Part shown: one piece after another, positions 1 to 12,018 of the stretch
How the letters are laid out: every line of letters starts with the position of its first letter
Numbering within the stretch: position 1 is the stretch's first letter
DNA from: Gnetum montanum
Lineage: Eukaryota; Streptophyta; Gnetopsida; Gnetales; Gnetaceae
Assembly (NCBI GenBank): GCA_015680685.1
Contig: MNCI01002812.1
Location: forward strand, 724,830 to 788,829
Direction: 5' to 3'
Length of the DNA stretch: 64,000 nucleotides
Notes under the pieces: model-generated
Database searches by the model: none
Seen by the model: only the letters and a program-made list of their open reading frames with translations
Told to the model about the DNA's origin: nothing
Position numbers and translations under genes: made by a program

Positions 1-527
1 AGTGCAATGTGTACCTTTAATTGTACAAGGAGGAGTCTATCGAATGTCATCATATTAAGATGTTTTTTAAGGTGATTGGTAGGAGGTAGGCTTATGAGTT
101 GTTCACATGGCATATAGTGGTGAGTGGCTCTCACAAGTGATAGATTGTCATCCCTCTAGGAGAGGCTTTCTCGACTACCTTTTCCATGGAGCCACCTACA
201 TGGACCACCATGGACAAAGGTAAGACCCTCGTAGGGATTGACCTTGGCTAGGAGGATTGGATGCAACTTCTTGAGGTTGAGATCCTCCTACACTTGGAGG
301 ATGGCCTTGAAAAGTTACCTTCACAAGACACTGATGTGGAATCCTCTTAGGTTAGTTGTTAGTTTTTATGCTTTTTTATATTTTGGGTTAGCTTGTGTAT
401 TACAAGTTTGCTTACTAACTACTTATTTTTGTTGTAGTTATGGCAGCAGGTACTAAGAGATGCTATAGGCCCTAGCGATGCAATGGGAGAAGAAGAACCT
501 CCACCTCTTCCTAGTGCCATTGGTTGA
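1..527 (+). pseudogene. Copy C: last two exons of the spliced element-associated gene
   Basis: This is the 3' end of the plus-strand gene also found at 25338-26600 (copy A). In one frame the stretch 20-300 reads EES, then FFKVIG, then EPPTWTTMDKGK, then LVGIDLG and EDWMQLLEVEILLHLEDGL. Copy A has EES, EPSTWTPIDR, SGVNLG and VDW at matching places. The exon ends at 350 before a GT donor. The intron is 351-449, with a pyrimidine-rich acceptor ending in AG. The last exon starts GTACTAAGAGATG (copy A: GTGTTAAGAGACA), encodes a Glu/Pro-rich tail and stops with TGA at 525-527. At least two internal stops break the frame. I do not recognise the protein; its function is unknown. The rest of the gene lies left of the window. 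Confidence 0.6.
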
Positions 528-769
528 TCATAACCTAATGTAGCCTTGTTGTTCAACATTTTTGCTATGTGTTTGCTACGTGATGCTGCTGCTCATGTTA
601 TGTACTATTATTCATGTGAGATGTAATGAATGCATTTGCTGCACATAGTATATAATGTGTAAACTTTCTCTTTATTTACTATGTACTTACTATGCGATGA
701 GTGAATGCGCTAAGTTAGAATCATGCGATGATAGTACAACTAGGCCATTGTAGGTCTCATGCTAGTTAC
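528..769. other. 3' flank of copy C, no gene seen
   Basis: AT-rich sequence between the stop of the copy C gene and the tandem array. It may be 3' untranslated sequence of that gene. I see no clear polyadenylation signal and no ORF of interest. Confidence 0.4.
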
Positions 770-2750
770 CATAAAATGGTTCTTCGTAATACTAAAGAAA
801 GGTTCTTCAAGAAAGGTTTTTTGACATACCATAAAAAATTTATTTGAGATATAGGAAAAAGGATCTTCAATATGTTCTTAGAAATACTACAAAAAGGTTA
901 TTCAAAATACTAGAAAATGATTTTCTAAAATACCAAAAAATAGATCTTCGAGATACTAGAAAAAGATTCTTCAAGATAACAACAAAAAGTTTTTTGAGAT
1001 ACCAGGAAAAGGATTTTTGAGATATTAAAAAATTATTTTTCAAAATACCAAAAAATGGTGTTCAAGATGTTCTTTAAGATATTAGAAAAAAATTCTTCAA
1101 GATACTAGAAATTAGTTCTTCAAGATAGTAGAAAATGATTCTTTGAGATACTAGAAAAGGATTTTTTGACCTACTAGAAAAAGATTCTTTAATATACCAA
1201 AAAAGGATTTTTGAAATACTAGAAAAATGTTCTTCGAGATATTAAAAAGAGGTTTTCTGAAATACTAGAAAAAGGTTTTTTGATATACCAGAAAAAGATT
1301 CTTCAAGATACTAAAAAAATGTTATTAGATATACCATAAAATGGTTCTTCAAGATACTAGAAAAATATTTTATAAGATACCAAAAATAGGTTCATTAAGA
1401 TACTAAAAACATGTTTTCTAACATACTAGGAAAAGGTTCTTTGAGATACTAGAAAAAGTTTCTTTAAGATATCAAAAAAATGTTTTTAAAGAAACTAGAG
1501 AAAGTTCTTTGAGATACAAGAAAATGATTCTTCGAGATATTTTTTAAGATACCAAAAAAAAAATTCCTAAGAATACAAGAAAATGGTTCTCCAAGATATT
1601 AGAAAAAGGTTTCTCAAGATATTAGGAAAAATGTTTTTAAGATACTAGAAAATGGTTCTTTAATATACAAAAAAAAAAAGAAGGGTTTTTCAAGTTGTTT
1701 TTCAAGATACCATAAAATGATTCTCCAAAACCCTAGAAAATAGTTTTTTTAAGATATTAGAAAAATGTTCTTTGAGATACTAGAAAAAGGTTCTTTGAGA
1801 TACCAGAAAAAAAATTTCGATATACCAGAGAAAGATTCTTTGATATACCAGAAATAGTTTCTTTCATATGTTCTTTGAGATACTAAGAAATGGTTTTTTA
1901 AGATACCAAAAAAATAATTCTCTATGATACCAAAAAGTTATTTTTCGAAATACTAGAAAAAAGTTCTTCATGATATTAGAGAAAGGTTCTCTAACATATT
2001 AGAAAAAGTTTCTTCGATATGTTCTTTAAAAGACTAGAAAAAAGTTTTTTGAGATACCAAAAATTGATTTTCTGATATACTAAAAAATTATTTGAGATAT
2101 TAGAAAATAGTTCCTTGAGATACCAAAAAATTATTCTTCCAAATACTAGAAAAAGGTTCTTTGAGATACTAGAAAAATATTTTTTGAGATACTAGAAAAC
2201 GTTTCCTTGATATGTTCTTCGAGATACGAGAAAAAAGTTCTTCAAGATACCAGAACATAATTTTTTAAGATATTAGAAAATAATTTTTTAAAATATTAAA
2301 AAAAGGTTCTTTGAGATACCCAAAAAAAGTTTTTTAGGATACCAAAGAAAGGTTCTTTGAGATACTAGAAAAATATGCTTTGAGATGTTCTTCAAGATAC
2401 TACAAAAAGGTTTTTCAATATAATAAAAATTGGTTCTTTGAAATACTAGAAAAAGGTTCTTCATGATACCAAAAAAAAGGTTATTTGGGATGTTGTTTTA
2501 GATACTAGAAATAGGTTCTTCAAGATACCAAAAAATGGTTCTAAAACATACTAGAAAATTATTCTTCATGATACTAGAAAAAGGTTCTTTGAGATACTAG
2601 AAAATAGTTCTTTGTTATCCTAGAAAAAGGTTTTTTGAGATACCATAGAATAGTTCTTCGAGATTTCAAAAGAAGGTTTTTCAAGATAGTTGAAAAAGGT
2701 TCTTTAAGATACTAGAAAAGGATTTTTCTAAATGTTTATTGAGATACCTA
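770..2750. repeat. Diverged 22-23 bp tandem array with higher-order structure
   Basis: About 2 kb of imperfect tandem repeats. A typical unit is GATACTAGAAAAAGGTTCTT followed by two or three variable bases, giving roughly 85 units. Units vary by A/G and C/T changes and small indels. A variant spacer resembling ATGTTCTTTGAG interrupts the phase near 875, 1067, 1690, 1863, 2010, 2208, 2378, 2490 and 2730. Many gaps are 110-200 bp, so a higher-order unit of about 7-8 monomers is likely. There is no coding potential. The array ends abruptly against the LTR at 2752 and is absent beside the homologous LTR at 43302, so it belongs to the insertion site or to the copy C element, not to composite A. 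Confidence 0.85.
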
Positions 2751-2751
2751 T

Positions 2752-4215
2752 TGTGAATGAAAGTCTCCATTACTGGAAAACTAAAAAAATCCTTAGCGTA
2801 GTCCTCAGTCCCAAATCCCTAAGGCCTCTATAGGAAAAAATGGAATTTGAGGAAACCTGCCTAGTCCCATAGATCAACCAAGGACTTACGAAATACAAAG
2901 CATGGTAATAAAAAAAATGAAAAATTTATAGTAGATCTAAAATAATGCATAGATAACAAATAAATATACTTCATATACAAAACCCAAAACTTAAAACTTT
3001 ATTGAGAAAGAAAATAAAGAATAAGTTATAAAAATGTGTACAAATGGTGCCTAAGTGGGCAACAGAGGGGGTTCACTGGTGTAAGATTTTAAATGCCATT
3101 AAAGCTAATGTAGTTTGCTCCATGATCTGGGTGCTAAGCCACTCTTGATGATTTTAGACCTTCCTTAATTATAATCTCAAATCTACAACATTGACTATGG
3201 TGAAGGTTAAGAAGTGTGAAAAATCTAAGTTGTCTAAATGCTCTATGCTAGGAGTTGAGAATGCTAGGAATGCAACATGGAGCTTGAAAATTCACAAATC
3301 TCAAGAGGATGTTGCAAGGTGACAAAGTCAAGATTTCTACGCTAGCTTCAAGAGGATACAAGTGTGGAAACTTGCAAGAATTCTTGATTACTTGAGAATG
3401 CCCAAGTGTAGAACTATGAACAAATTGCAAAAGTGTGGAACCAAAAGAGTTATAAACTATGAAAAATGTTGACCTATAAATGGTTTTTTTAAGATTGGTT
3501 TTTATAGGTTTTGAGCCATGAATGGGGTTGCAAATAGGTTGTAGATCAATTGCCAAATTGCTACGAACATGTACTGCATATAGGTGAGATGAGTGCCTTC
3601 CCCCCATGGACATTCCTTTTACTATAAATAGTAATGGGGACATACCTTCCACGTTGGAGTCAAATCTTCTACATTAAACTCTCGACCATGCTTACTAAAG
3701 TGGTTGGTCAACGTTGGAGTGCATGAAGTGTTGAAATATAGCTTTTATGGCTTCCATGCTAAGGGCATGTAGTTTTCACACTTGTGGAAAAGTTTCCAGG
3801 TTCAGGAGGAAACCTTCACCTTTCCACACTAGGGGTAGGTGAGATCTTCCCCTCTGCCAATGTTTCTAGCATAGAAAAATGTATACCCCTCCCCAATAAA
3901 ACCCATCAACTTACCCTTTTTGGCATTCAAAAAGGAATTTTTAACCCCACCAAGCCCAAACATAGACACTAGATGACTTTTTTACTTAGGGAAAGAAGCT
4001 TTCACCACTTATGAGGCAATTTTCAATCCCAAAAGTATAAAATATGTGAAATTGCCCATTGTGGATTGTAGTTTTTACATTTACAATGAAGTTTTAGCTT
4101 AAGCTTATGGGGTGAAAATTACAAGATGAAAACTGACTTTAAAATGAAAATTCTTGTAGTCTTTCAATGGGCCATTTGTGTTGATGCCTGGAAGATTTAC
4201 CGGAGAAGCATTAAC
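2752..4215 (-). mobile_element. LTR-like 3' end of composite element A
   Basis: This block is homologous to 43302-44884, and both lie just beyond the integrase C terminus of a minus-strand pol. Read on the minus strand it has an LTR layout: upstream sequence, a TATA-like CTATAAAAACC (3497-3507), and about 500 bp later AATAAA (2998-3003). The boundaries are set by TGT at 2752 and CA at 4214-4215 and are approximate. The homologous copy shares the TATA, the CTATAAATAG palindrome near 3622 and the block CCCTAAGGCCTCTA. No second LTR is visible at the other end of the element. The 134-codon minus-strand ORF at 3248-3652 lies inside the LTR and looks spurious. Confidence 0.65.
3497..3507 (-). promoter_or_regulatory. 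Putative LTR core promoter (TATA box)
   Basis: CTATAAAAACC on the minus strand. It is conserved in the homologous LTR at 44032-44042 and sits about 500 bp upstream of an AATAAA signal on the same strand, as expected for the U3/R part of a plant LTR. Confidence 0.45.
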
Positions 4216-4389
4216 AAAAAAAAAACACCATTACAAATTACAATGTTACAATGCATAAAGGCTACATAGAGTGATAAAATTAGGCTACCTAGATCACCAA
4301 TTTTGCTAGTTTAAGGCCATGGTGGGCCATTGTACTAGTTTAAGGCCCTAGCAGGCTATGTTGCCAATTTAATGTTATAGCGAATGGTT

Positions 4390-5520
4390 GAAAAGTAGGC
4401 TCACTTGTTGATGATTGTAGGCTACATGTAGTATGGCTTGAGACAGGAATGATTGACCAAATTGACCAACTCATTTTCATCCATGTCAACTATTCTAAAT
4501 GCTCCATTTATGTTGGCTCTGGTTACTAGAAATTGTCCTTTTTAGTTGGCTAAGAACCTGTCCACATGCTTGCAAACTACTTTGAGAACTAGGTCACCTT
4601 CCTTAATCTTGTGCATGGTTAAATTATGGTGGTGTTGTTACTTCTACTTCTCTTGATAGTGCTTTATATGAGCAAGCACTTGCATATGTTGCTCCTCCAC
4701 CAAGTCCAAGGCTACCATCCACAACTCCTTATTCTACTCATCATTGATGAAGTAGATCAATGCTACTTGAATTGATGGAACCTATAATTTAAGAGGTAAA
4801 ATAGCTTCAGAACCATAAACAAGGCTATAAGGGTCATGCAAATTTTCATGCAATAGATCTTGTTTTATGTCCATAATTCATGGAAAATCCACTCATGCCA
4901 CTTGTGCTTATTGTTGTTGAGCATCTTCATGAGCAAGTTGATGATGGTCTTGTTGCTTGCTTCTACTTGCCCATTTGCTTGAGGGTAGTAAGCCAACAAG
5001 AAAGAATGCTTAATATTGCAGTTGTGATAGAAATATTTTGTCTCCTGGCTACTAAAATGTGGTCCATTATTCATAACTATGATCATGGATATGCCAAAAC
5101 AAAATAAAATATTGTCTAGGATAAATTTGCAAACTTGATTAGATGTGTCCTCCTTAGGGAAATAGCATCAACCCACTTGGTAAAATATTTAGTTACAATG
5201 ATGATGAAGCTATGCCCTATGGAAGACTTAGGTGTTATAGGTCTAATGATATCCAACCCCCATGATTGAAATGACCATGTTATTTGGGTTGTATGCAACT
5301 AAATTGGTGGTAAATGTATAAAGTTACTATATCATTGGCATGTATTACACTACTTAACCTTTTACAGGAAGTCATTTTTCATATGGGGCTAATAGCAGCC
5401 TAACTATCTAATCTTAGTAGTCATAGCTGTAGGTCCTATATATCCTCTACAAATACCTTCGTGAATTTCCTCTAGGACTAGTCTGGCTTTGATTTTACTT
5501 AAGAACTTTAGGAGTATGCC
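4390..5520 (-). pseudogene. Ty3/gypsy integrase, composite A (degenerate)
   Basis: Minus-strand integrase of a Ty3/gypsy Pol, which in an intact element inserts cDNA into the genome. From N to C terminus: an HHCC remnant (EEIHEGICRG, about 5480-5380); the first catalytic Asp in SWGLDIIRPI followed by TKYFTKWVDAI (about 5265-5165); the second in the MNNGPHFSS segment, where the Asp position reads Asn (about 5080); and the Glu in YYPQANGQVEASNK (about 4985). The C-terminal part ends with AFRIVDMDENELVNL near 4510-4450. Stops and frameshifts separate the pieces. It is followed downstream by a short spacer and the LTR at 2752-4215. Confidence 0.9.
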
Positions 5521-5839
5521 ATCGTAGGATTGTCAACATAATGTGTTATCACCTACAATGACATACTACTTTGATAGCTTGCATACAACATCCTTTTGAG
5601 TAGTATTAAGGCCTTGTGAGGATTTTCCATGCATAAGGTAAAATTTCATATCATCATACCATTCCCTAGGAGGAGTAATATGAATGATGGCCACAAAGGT
5701 ATCCTCAATGATCTATGTGATGGGAGCAGCATAGTCCATAGTCAATGTGGGTAATTTACTAAGCACATTTGATGTCCCACTAAGGGCTAATGTTGCAATT
5801 ACATTGGATGTGGCATTTTTATTTCAAGGTATGGATTGG

Positions 5840-6300
5840 ATATCAATGTTTGAAAATTGTTGTAGCAATTATTTCCCTAGGTCATAGTAAGGTTGTAAGT
5901 GCTAAGCTTTACATGCATAGACTTTGGTTACTTGGTCAGAAGTTGTGAATCACTTGTGATCATCAAATGTCTAATTCCTAGGTCATGATCTACCATCATC
6001 CCCCTAATCAAACCCTCATGCTCTACTATGTTATTAGTACATGGAAACTCAAAATGATAGGTGAAGGATTGGACTTCACCAGATGGGAATGTTATGATGG
6101 TAGTGGCACTAGCCTCATGGGTAGTTAAAGCTTTGTCAAAGTGTATGATCACATCATAACCCTTTGGAACTTAGTTAATGGTGTTAATGTATTCATCAAG
6201 GAACTCAGGATCTATGGCTACATGCTCATCAATTTATGACATAATAAGTTGTATAGTTATAGCTTGACCTTTCATTGAAAATTAAGAGACATAATGAAGG
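5840..6300 (-). pseudogene. Ty3/gypsy RNase H (Tat-type second RNase H), composite A
   Basis: The 74-codon minus-strand frame at 5928-6152 reads HFDKA, then GEVQSFTYHFEFPCTNN, then EHEGLIRGM and SDSQLL. This order (Asp start, TNN-x-x-EHE with a Glu, and the Asp of the SDSQL motif) is the RNase H core of the extra, archaeal-like RNase H domain known in Tat-lineage Ty3/gypsy elements. It lies between RT and integrase, as expected. The homologous domain in composite B is at 46459-46800. Stops flank the preserved piece. The lineage call rests on motif resemblance recalled without a search. Confidence 0.75.
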
Positions 6301-6526
6301 TTGAATTCTATGGTTGTGTCTTTTCATTGAGCTATATAGCTACCCTCATAGATGTTGATCATTATAGCTCTAAGTTTGTTATATTTGTAGATGATGTTGA
6401 CTTGGCTTCCAAAGAGGTAGTGTCTTCATTTCTTCAATGAGAAGATTATTGTGAGATAATACTTTGTAGCCATGCATTAGTAGCCTATGAGACTTGATAC
6501 TTTGTATACTTGGCTTTATTTAGGTC

Positions 6527-7170
6527 TCAAAAATTAATGCAAATATAGACACTAGAATTTTTCTTAGGAACTACCACTATGTTGAACATCCATTCTACGT
6601 AGTCGACAACCCTAATGAAACCAACTTGGTAGAGCTTCAAGATTTCATTGTGAACTATTAAGGCCAAAGCAAGTCTAATCTTACACACTTTTTGCTTAAT
6701 CAATCTAATGCTAGGGTCTAGTATGATGTTGTGTTGTACTAAAAATGGATCTAGGCCTAGCATATCTTCATATGACCAAGCAAAAGCCTTAATGTTGTTT
6801 TGTAGGACCTTGGTGATGTCTTGAGCATCTTGAGGTTCCAATGAGAAACTTAGTTTAAGGGTTTTCTCTTCACCACTACGTGTTATAATAGGAACATTAA
6901 CTAGAGAGTCTTTGGTTATGTCACCCACCTCTAAGTCAAGGATTTTGACTAAGTTTTCAAGACATTCTAGAGGTTTCTCTATCAAGACTATGTGGTCAGC
7001 AAGACTCTCGACCTCAAGATCTAGACAATCAGGGTTGATACACCAGTCAAAATCACCATCAGGTCCATGTAGACAAAGGAAAATTGATTTGATCCCAAGT
7101 ACTCATACTTTAATCTTGCATGTCAACCAAAATCATATTAAGTGGAACCTGGGTAAAGATGAATAAATAA
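6527..7170 (-). pseudogene. Ty3/gypsy reverse transcriptase N-terminal part, composite A
   Basis: A 152-codon frame (6527-6985) plus broken upstream coding sequence to about 7170. It shows the RT fingers region: AFAWSYEDMLGLDPFLVQHN, then VGFIRVVDYVEWMFN and VVVPKKNSSVYICINF. The palm with the catalytic YVDD is missing. Comparison with composite B (48500-47100) shows that about 0.8 kb, including YVDD, is deleted in A near 6490-6510. The gene could not encode an active polymerase. No protease or gag appears upstream on this strand. Confidence 0.9.
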
Positions 7171-7789
7171 TGCTAAAATGCTATGCAAACACATGCTAAT
7201 CCAATGCAAACAAGTCCATTCAAGGCTATAAAGCAAGCACACAAAGTGCAATAAGGGCCATATAAGGACCATATAAAGGCCATATAAAGACCAAACAAAG
7301 TAAATTACAAGAAACAACGCAACAAATCATAATTCATAGTTTTACTAGTTTTAGACCTTGGTAGGCCATGATGTCAGTTTAAGGCCATAGTAGGCCATGG
7401 TCTTATGGGGCCAAATGGTGGTTAGGGAAGGTCAAAACCAATCATTTAATACCAAAAAAAGGCTAAAAATGGCAAACAAGGCCATCACAAGGCTAATAAA
7501 GAAGATATAAGGCTATGCAGAGGTTGTAAGAAGGTCATTAAGGTCAATGATGGAACACAAGGTTGAAAACAAGTCAAAACATCAATAATTAAAGAAAAAA
7601 TCAAGAAAAACAAGTTAAATACAATGGAATTTGGCTAAAATTCACTAAAAGGACTAGATTTTGCTAACTTTAGGCCTTAGTAAATGATTTAGGGCCATGG
7701 GGATATTAGATAAGTTTGGACATCCTTCAAGGCTATTTCTCAGCTATTTGGATCCAAAAGTTAGGGGTTTGAGTTTTCCACATTGGGCT
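7171..7789 (-). other. Spacer upstream of pol with GGCCTTAAACT motif
   Basis: Non-coding sequence between RT and the large tandem array. On the minus strand 7340-7420 contains CTACTATGGCCTTAAACT and CATGGCCTACCAAGG. The same motif recurs after integrase (4300-4380), in composite B (about 45000 and 48780) and many times at 20460-21140 in the gag-only element. Confidence 0.6.
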
Positions 7790-8816
7790 TAACATGGAAA
7801 CAGGGACCCTTAGTGTGGAAACCAAGGAAAACAGATTTTGGAATGCTCATAGGTCCAAAATAGGGGTTCTGAGGCCTTCCCAAGGTAGCATAGGGCCAGA
7901 TGCATCAAAATTGGGCATTCTAGAGGTTTGTAAAGGCCAAAAGGTAGGTTCTAGAGCCTTTCCCCCTTGTTTCCAGGATAGTTAGTGTTGAAAAAATGGG
8001 GTTCCATGTGGAAAACCAAATCCTTGATTAAATAGGGTCAAACAAGGTCTGATTGACAATTAGAACCTAGATCTAGAAGCTATGCACCTTCTAGCTTCAT
8101 TTTGAGGTAGTTTGAGTTGATTTTGGATGTTGAAATAGGTCAAAATGGCTTTTCCCCATTTTCAACATTGAGCATAGTATCCCTATCATGGAATAATGGG
8201 ACAACACTTATTTTGTATATCCATGGTGATTTAAGGGCATCTTGACTAGGCTTTTAGGCCCCTAGGGCTATGAATCTTGATTCTACAAGTTTCTAGCTTA
8301 TTCTAGATATGTTTGAAGGGTTTTTAATGGCATCTAAGGTATTTTCTCCTTATTTCTATGCTAGGGGAGTTGCCCCAATGTGGAATATTGGGGGAAATGG
8401 ATTTTAAAGGCCAAAATGAGTAAAAAAAAATAAAATCTTAAGGCTATGAGATCCCTAGCTTCTCCAACATGGATCTTTAGCTTCTGGGAGTGTCATCCTA
8501 CCACCAAAAGTGGAAAAGTAGCTTTCCCCCTTTATTTGCATGCTACCTAGCATGGAAGGGACCTTTTTCGACATGGATGAAGTAAAAATCCTAGATTTAA
8601 GGTAGTTCAAGTTGTAATCAGCTGTGCATGTCAACTTCTAGAGTTGCTAGGGCCAAGGGCTAGGGTTCCATGTCAAATTTTGACAATTTTGAGTAAGTGT
8701 TTTTGGGCTTCTCCCCTTTTTTCATTCTAGGGTTAGGGAGATTGGCATGGAAAATTAGGAGAAATAATTTTTTGGCCATTTTGCAACAGTTTTTTAAGGT
8801 TTGAAGGCTTCAAATG

Positions 8817-8860
<44 letters not shown>

Positions 8861-11330
8861 NNNNNNNNNNNNNNNNNNNNNNNNNNNNNNNNNNNNNNNN
8901 NNNNNNNNNNNNNNNNNNNNNNNNNNNNNNNNNNNNNNNNNNNNNNNNNNNNNNNNNNNNNNNNNNNNNNNNNNNNNNNNNNNNNNNNNNNNNNNNNNNN
9001 NNNNNNNNNNNNNNNNNNNNNNNNNNNNNNNNNNNNNNNNNNNNNNNNNNNCCACATAGTTGTACTCTTAATTGAGTGTGCATGTGTGCTTCCAAGGCTA
9101 CTAGACTCAAAAGCTAGGGTTTCATGTCAAAATTTTGTAATTTCAAGCTTTCTCAAGCACTTTTTGGGCTTTCACTACTTTTTTACACTAGGGATAGGGA
9201 GCTTAGTGTGGAAAACTAGGGGAAACACTTTTCTAACTATTTGGGTTCAATTTTTTAATGTTTGAAGGCTCCAAAGTATGTTGGTAGGGTTCTACAATGC
9301 ATGTAAGGTTTTTTGAAGTTATTTTGAAGTGTCTATGGGCTTCAAATAAGTCTTCCCCCTAATTTCCACACTAGTTAGTAGGGAGAAGAGGATCCCTAGC
9401 ATGGAAACACCATAAATCTTAGATCTAGCCTAGTTTTGACCTTAATTGATCATGCATGTGTGCTCTAGGGACTACAAGGGCTAAAAATAAGGATTTACAT
9501 TAAAATTTGGTAATTTTAGTCATCCCTAAGTGATTTTTAAGCTTTCCCATTTTTTCCACACTAGGGTTAAGGTTCTTAGCATGGAAAATAAGGTGGAAGA
9601 TATTTTTAGTCATTTAAGGATAGATCTCTAAGGCTTAAAGGTTCCAAAGGGTGTTGTTGGAGTTCCAAGGTGTATACAAGGTCATTTGATATCATTATAA
9701 GGTGTTTATGGGCTTCAAATGAGTCCTCTCTAAGTATGCATGCTTGGTAACATGGAGGAAGGGATCTCCGACATGGAAGAATCACATATCTTATATCTAG
9801 GTCAATTTTAACCTTAATCAACCATGCATGTATGCTTCAAGGGTTCCTAAAGTTGAGGATTGGTGTTTGAGGTCATGTATCATTAGTTTGGAGGTTTCCT
9901 AGATGATTTTTGATCTTCCCCCTATTTTCCATGCTAGTGATAGTATACGTAGTGTGAAAGAATGGGGGAGTAGATTTTGGAATTTTTGCATCATTTTTGA
10001 TCATGCATGTAGGTCCCCAAGGTTGCTAGTGTTGATTATCAATGTCTGTTGTCCAAATTTGGTTATTTTAAAGGTTTTTGTATAGTTTTTTATGTTCCCC
10101 TCCTTCTTACATGTTGGAGCTTCTAGGCTCAGCATGAAAAATTTGGGGGAAATATTTTCTGGCTAGTTATGATCAATCTCATCAGGTTTAAGGGCCTCAA
10201 GATGAGCAAGCAAGGTTCTAAGACACTTATAGGGCTTTTTAGTGTTTTTTCAAGGTCTCTAAAGGTTATTTTGGAGTTTCTCCAAAATTCCCTTCTTCCA
10301 TGCTAGGTAGTGTGGAAGAAGTGGCTTTTAGCATTGAAGAATCTAAGGACCCTAATTTTTTTCATTTTTCATCATTTTTGGCTATGCATGTAGACTTATA
10401 AGGTTGCTAGCGTCGACTGTTGATACTTGTTGTCAAACTTTGATCATTTCAGGGGTTATTAGATACTTTTTAAGCTTTCCCAACTGTTTCAATGCAGGGG
10501 CTTCTATGCTTAGCATGGAAGACTTGGGGGAAGGATTTTTCAATTTTTTATGGGCAATTTAACTATGCATGAGTCTCCACATGGTTGTTGGTGTTAGCCA
10601 TTAGTGTCTAAGTTCAAAATCCAATCATTAGACTATGAGGGGGTTTTTAGGCTTTCCCGTTACTATTGACACTAAGACTAGGATGCTTAGCATGGAAGAA
10701 GGGACCCTCAATCAAGAAAGTTAGATATAGGCCAGATTCATAGTCAATCAACCATGCATGCTAGTCTCTAGGGTTGCCAGGATCGATAGTCAATGTTTGG
10801 TACTAAGATCCATTAGTTTGGAGGTTCCTTAGTACCTCATGTAATCTCCCCCCTTTCTTCCACATTGGGATTGGTGACCCTAGCATGGATGAGAGGGGGA
10901 TGATATTTTTGTTCCATTTTGACTACTTTTGAGATCTTTGGAAACTTGAGATGGTTCTGGCAAGGTCTAAGGGTTACTAGGCTTTGAGAAATGCCTACAA
11001 GATAGCCAATTTAGGTCATGTTTGGCTTCTCCCCACCTATTCACACTAGGGATGTGATGCTCAATGTGAATGAGACCTTCCCTAGTCTGGAAACACCAAA
11101 TCCTAAGGTTTCAACTAGGTTTGGTGAGGTTCTAAGGTTGTCGAAGATGCTTGGAGGGGTTTTAGGTCATGTGGGGTCCACCTTGGAGGTCAAATTTGAA
11201 TTATATGGACACTGGGGGTTGGAATAGGTGTCATCCCCTTTGTTCCATTCTAGGCAATCTTGCCCTAGTGTGGAAACCCAAGTTGTAAAGTTTGTTCATA
11301 TCTAACCCCCTTCTAGGAGCCTAGAATTTG
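7790..11330. repeat. Tandem array of about 375 bp units, composite A
   Basis: Imperfect tandem repeats. Each unit has a segment like TTTCCACACTAGGGTTAGG, then TTAGCATGGAAAACTAGG, then a block resembling GGTTTGAAGGCTCCAAA, then CATGCATGTGTGC. Unit starts are visible near 8740, 9190, 9570, 9930, 10120, 10495 and 10865, a spacing of roughly 190-450 bp with about 375 bp typical. The homologous array in composite B covers about 52420-55200. ORFs here are short and not conserved. It contains a TC microsatellite and an assembly gap. Confidence 0.7.
8819..9051. repeat. (TC)n microsatellite running into a 191-base assembly gap
   Basis: About 40 bases of pure TC dinucleotide end at 8860, and Ns fill 8861-9051. 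The Arg-Glu or Ser-Leu ORFs predicted across it are artefacts of the microsatellite and the gap. Confidence 0.95.
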
Positions 11331-12018
11331 AAGAAGGTAGATTTTTGTTATTAACAAAGGCAAGAGGATTATGTTTGTGTTCTTTTGGGCTATAGGAGGC
11401 ATGTATCTACACTAGTTATGGTATTCCCAACATGGATGCATGGTAGTTAAGGTTGCAACATGGTTCTAAGTATCAAAATTTGCAAAAGACTCATTGTAGA
11501 TGCAATTTTTTGGTTAAGAGAGAAGGCGTAGGGTGGGGCCCATAATCCAAGGATTTAAAATTTTGAAAAATGAAGCTATTTCCCACTAATATAAATGTGA
11601 ACTAGACTTTCCCTCCCTTGCACTTCAATGCATCTAGAGTCATGGTGCACCAAATTAGTAGTTGGGGTTTAGATAGAAGCATTTAGGTTTTGATATGATT
11701 TTTATTGTGAACTCTCACAAGGTTTCATCAAAATTATCATTCTACACCAATTGTGCATTATAGGAGAGATCTAACTAAGATTTTTTTTGTAGAAGCACCA
11801 ATTCTCAAGTGGAAACCTCCCATCTTCCTTCCACATAGCGTAGAACCTCCATCCTTTTCATCTTCAAACTTTCCTAGCGTTGAGCCTATCCTAGCACTGA
11901 AACTACATGGAGGAAGAAGCAAAAATGCTAGGATCTAGTAGATGGATGAGAATGATAGGGAGCTAAAAATAATTCCCAAGACTATCTCTATCCAAGCTTG
12001 TTATACTACTACTCCAAG

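Noticed and set aside
770-2750. Heat-shock-element array (GAA and TTC words in each unit)
   Set aside because: The GAA/TTC spacing does not keep the 5 bp alternation needed for heat-shock factor binding, and AT-rich repeats give such words by chance.
770-2750. CRISPR array
   Set aside because: Units are contiguous and diverged, without identical repeats separated by unique spacers, and the context is plant nuclear DNA.
3248-3652. 134-codon minus-strand ORF
   Set aside because: It lies inside the LTR downstream of the TATA box, has no recognisable domain and is not open in the homologous LTR at 43302-44884.
4880-5107. 75-codon plus-strand ORF
   Set aside because: It is antisense to the integrase core and is explained by it.
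8733-9265. Arg-Glu and Ser-Leu repeat ORFs on both strands
   Set aside because: They are translations of the TC microsatellite and the run of Ns.
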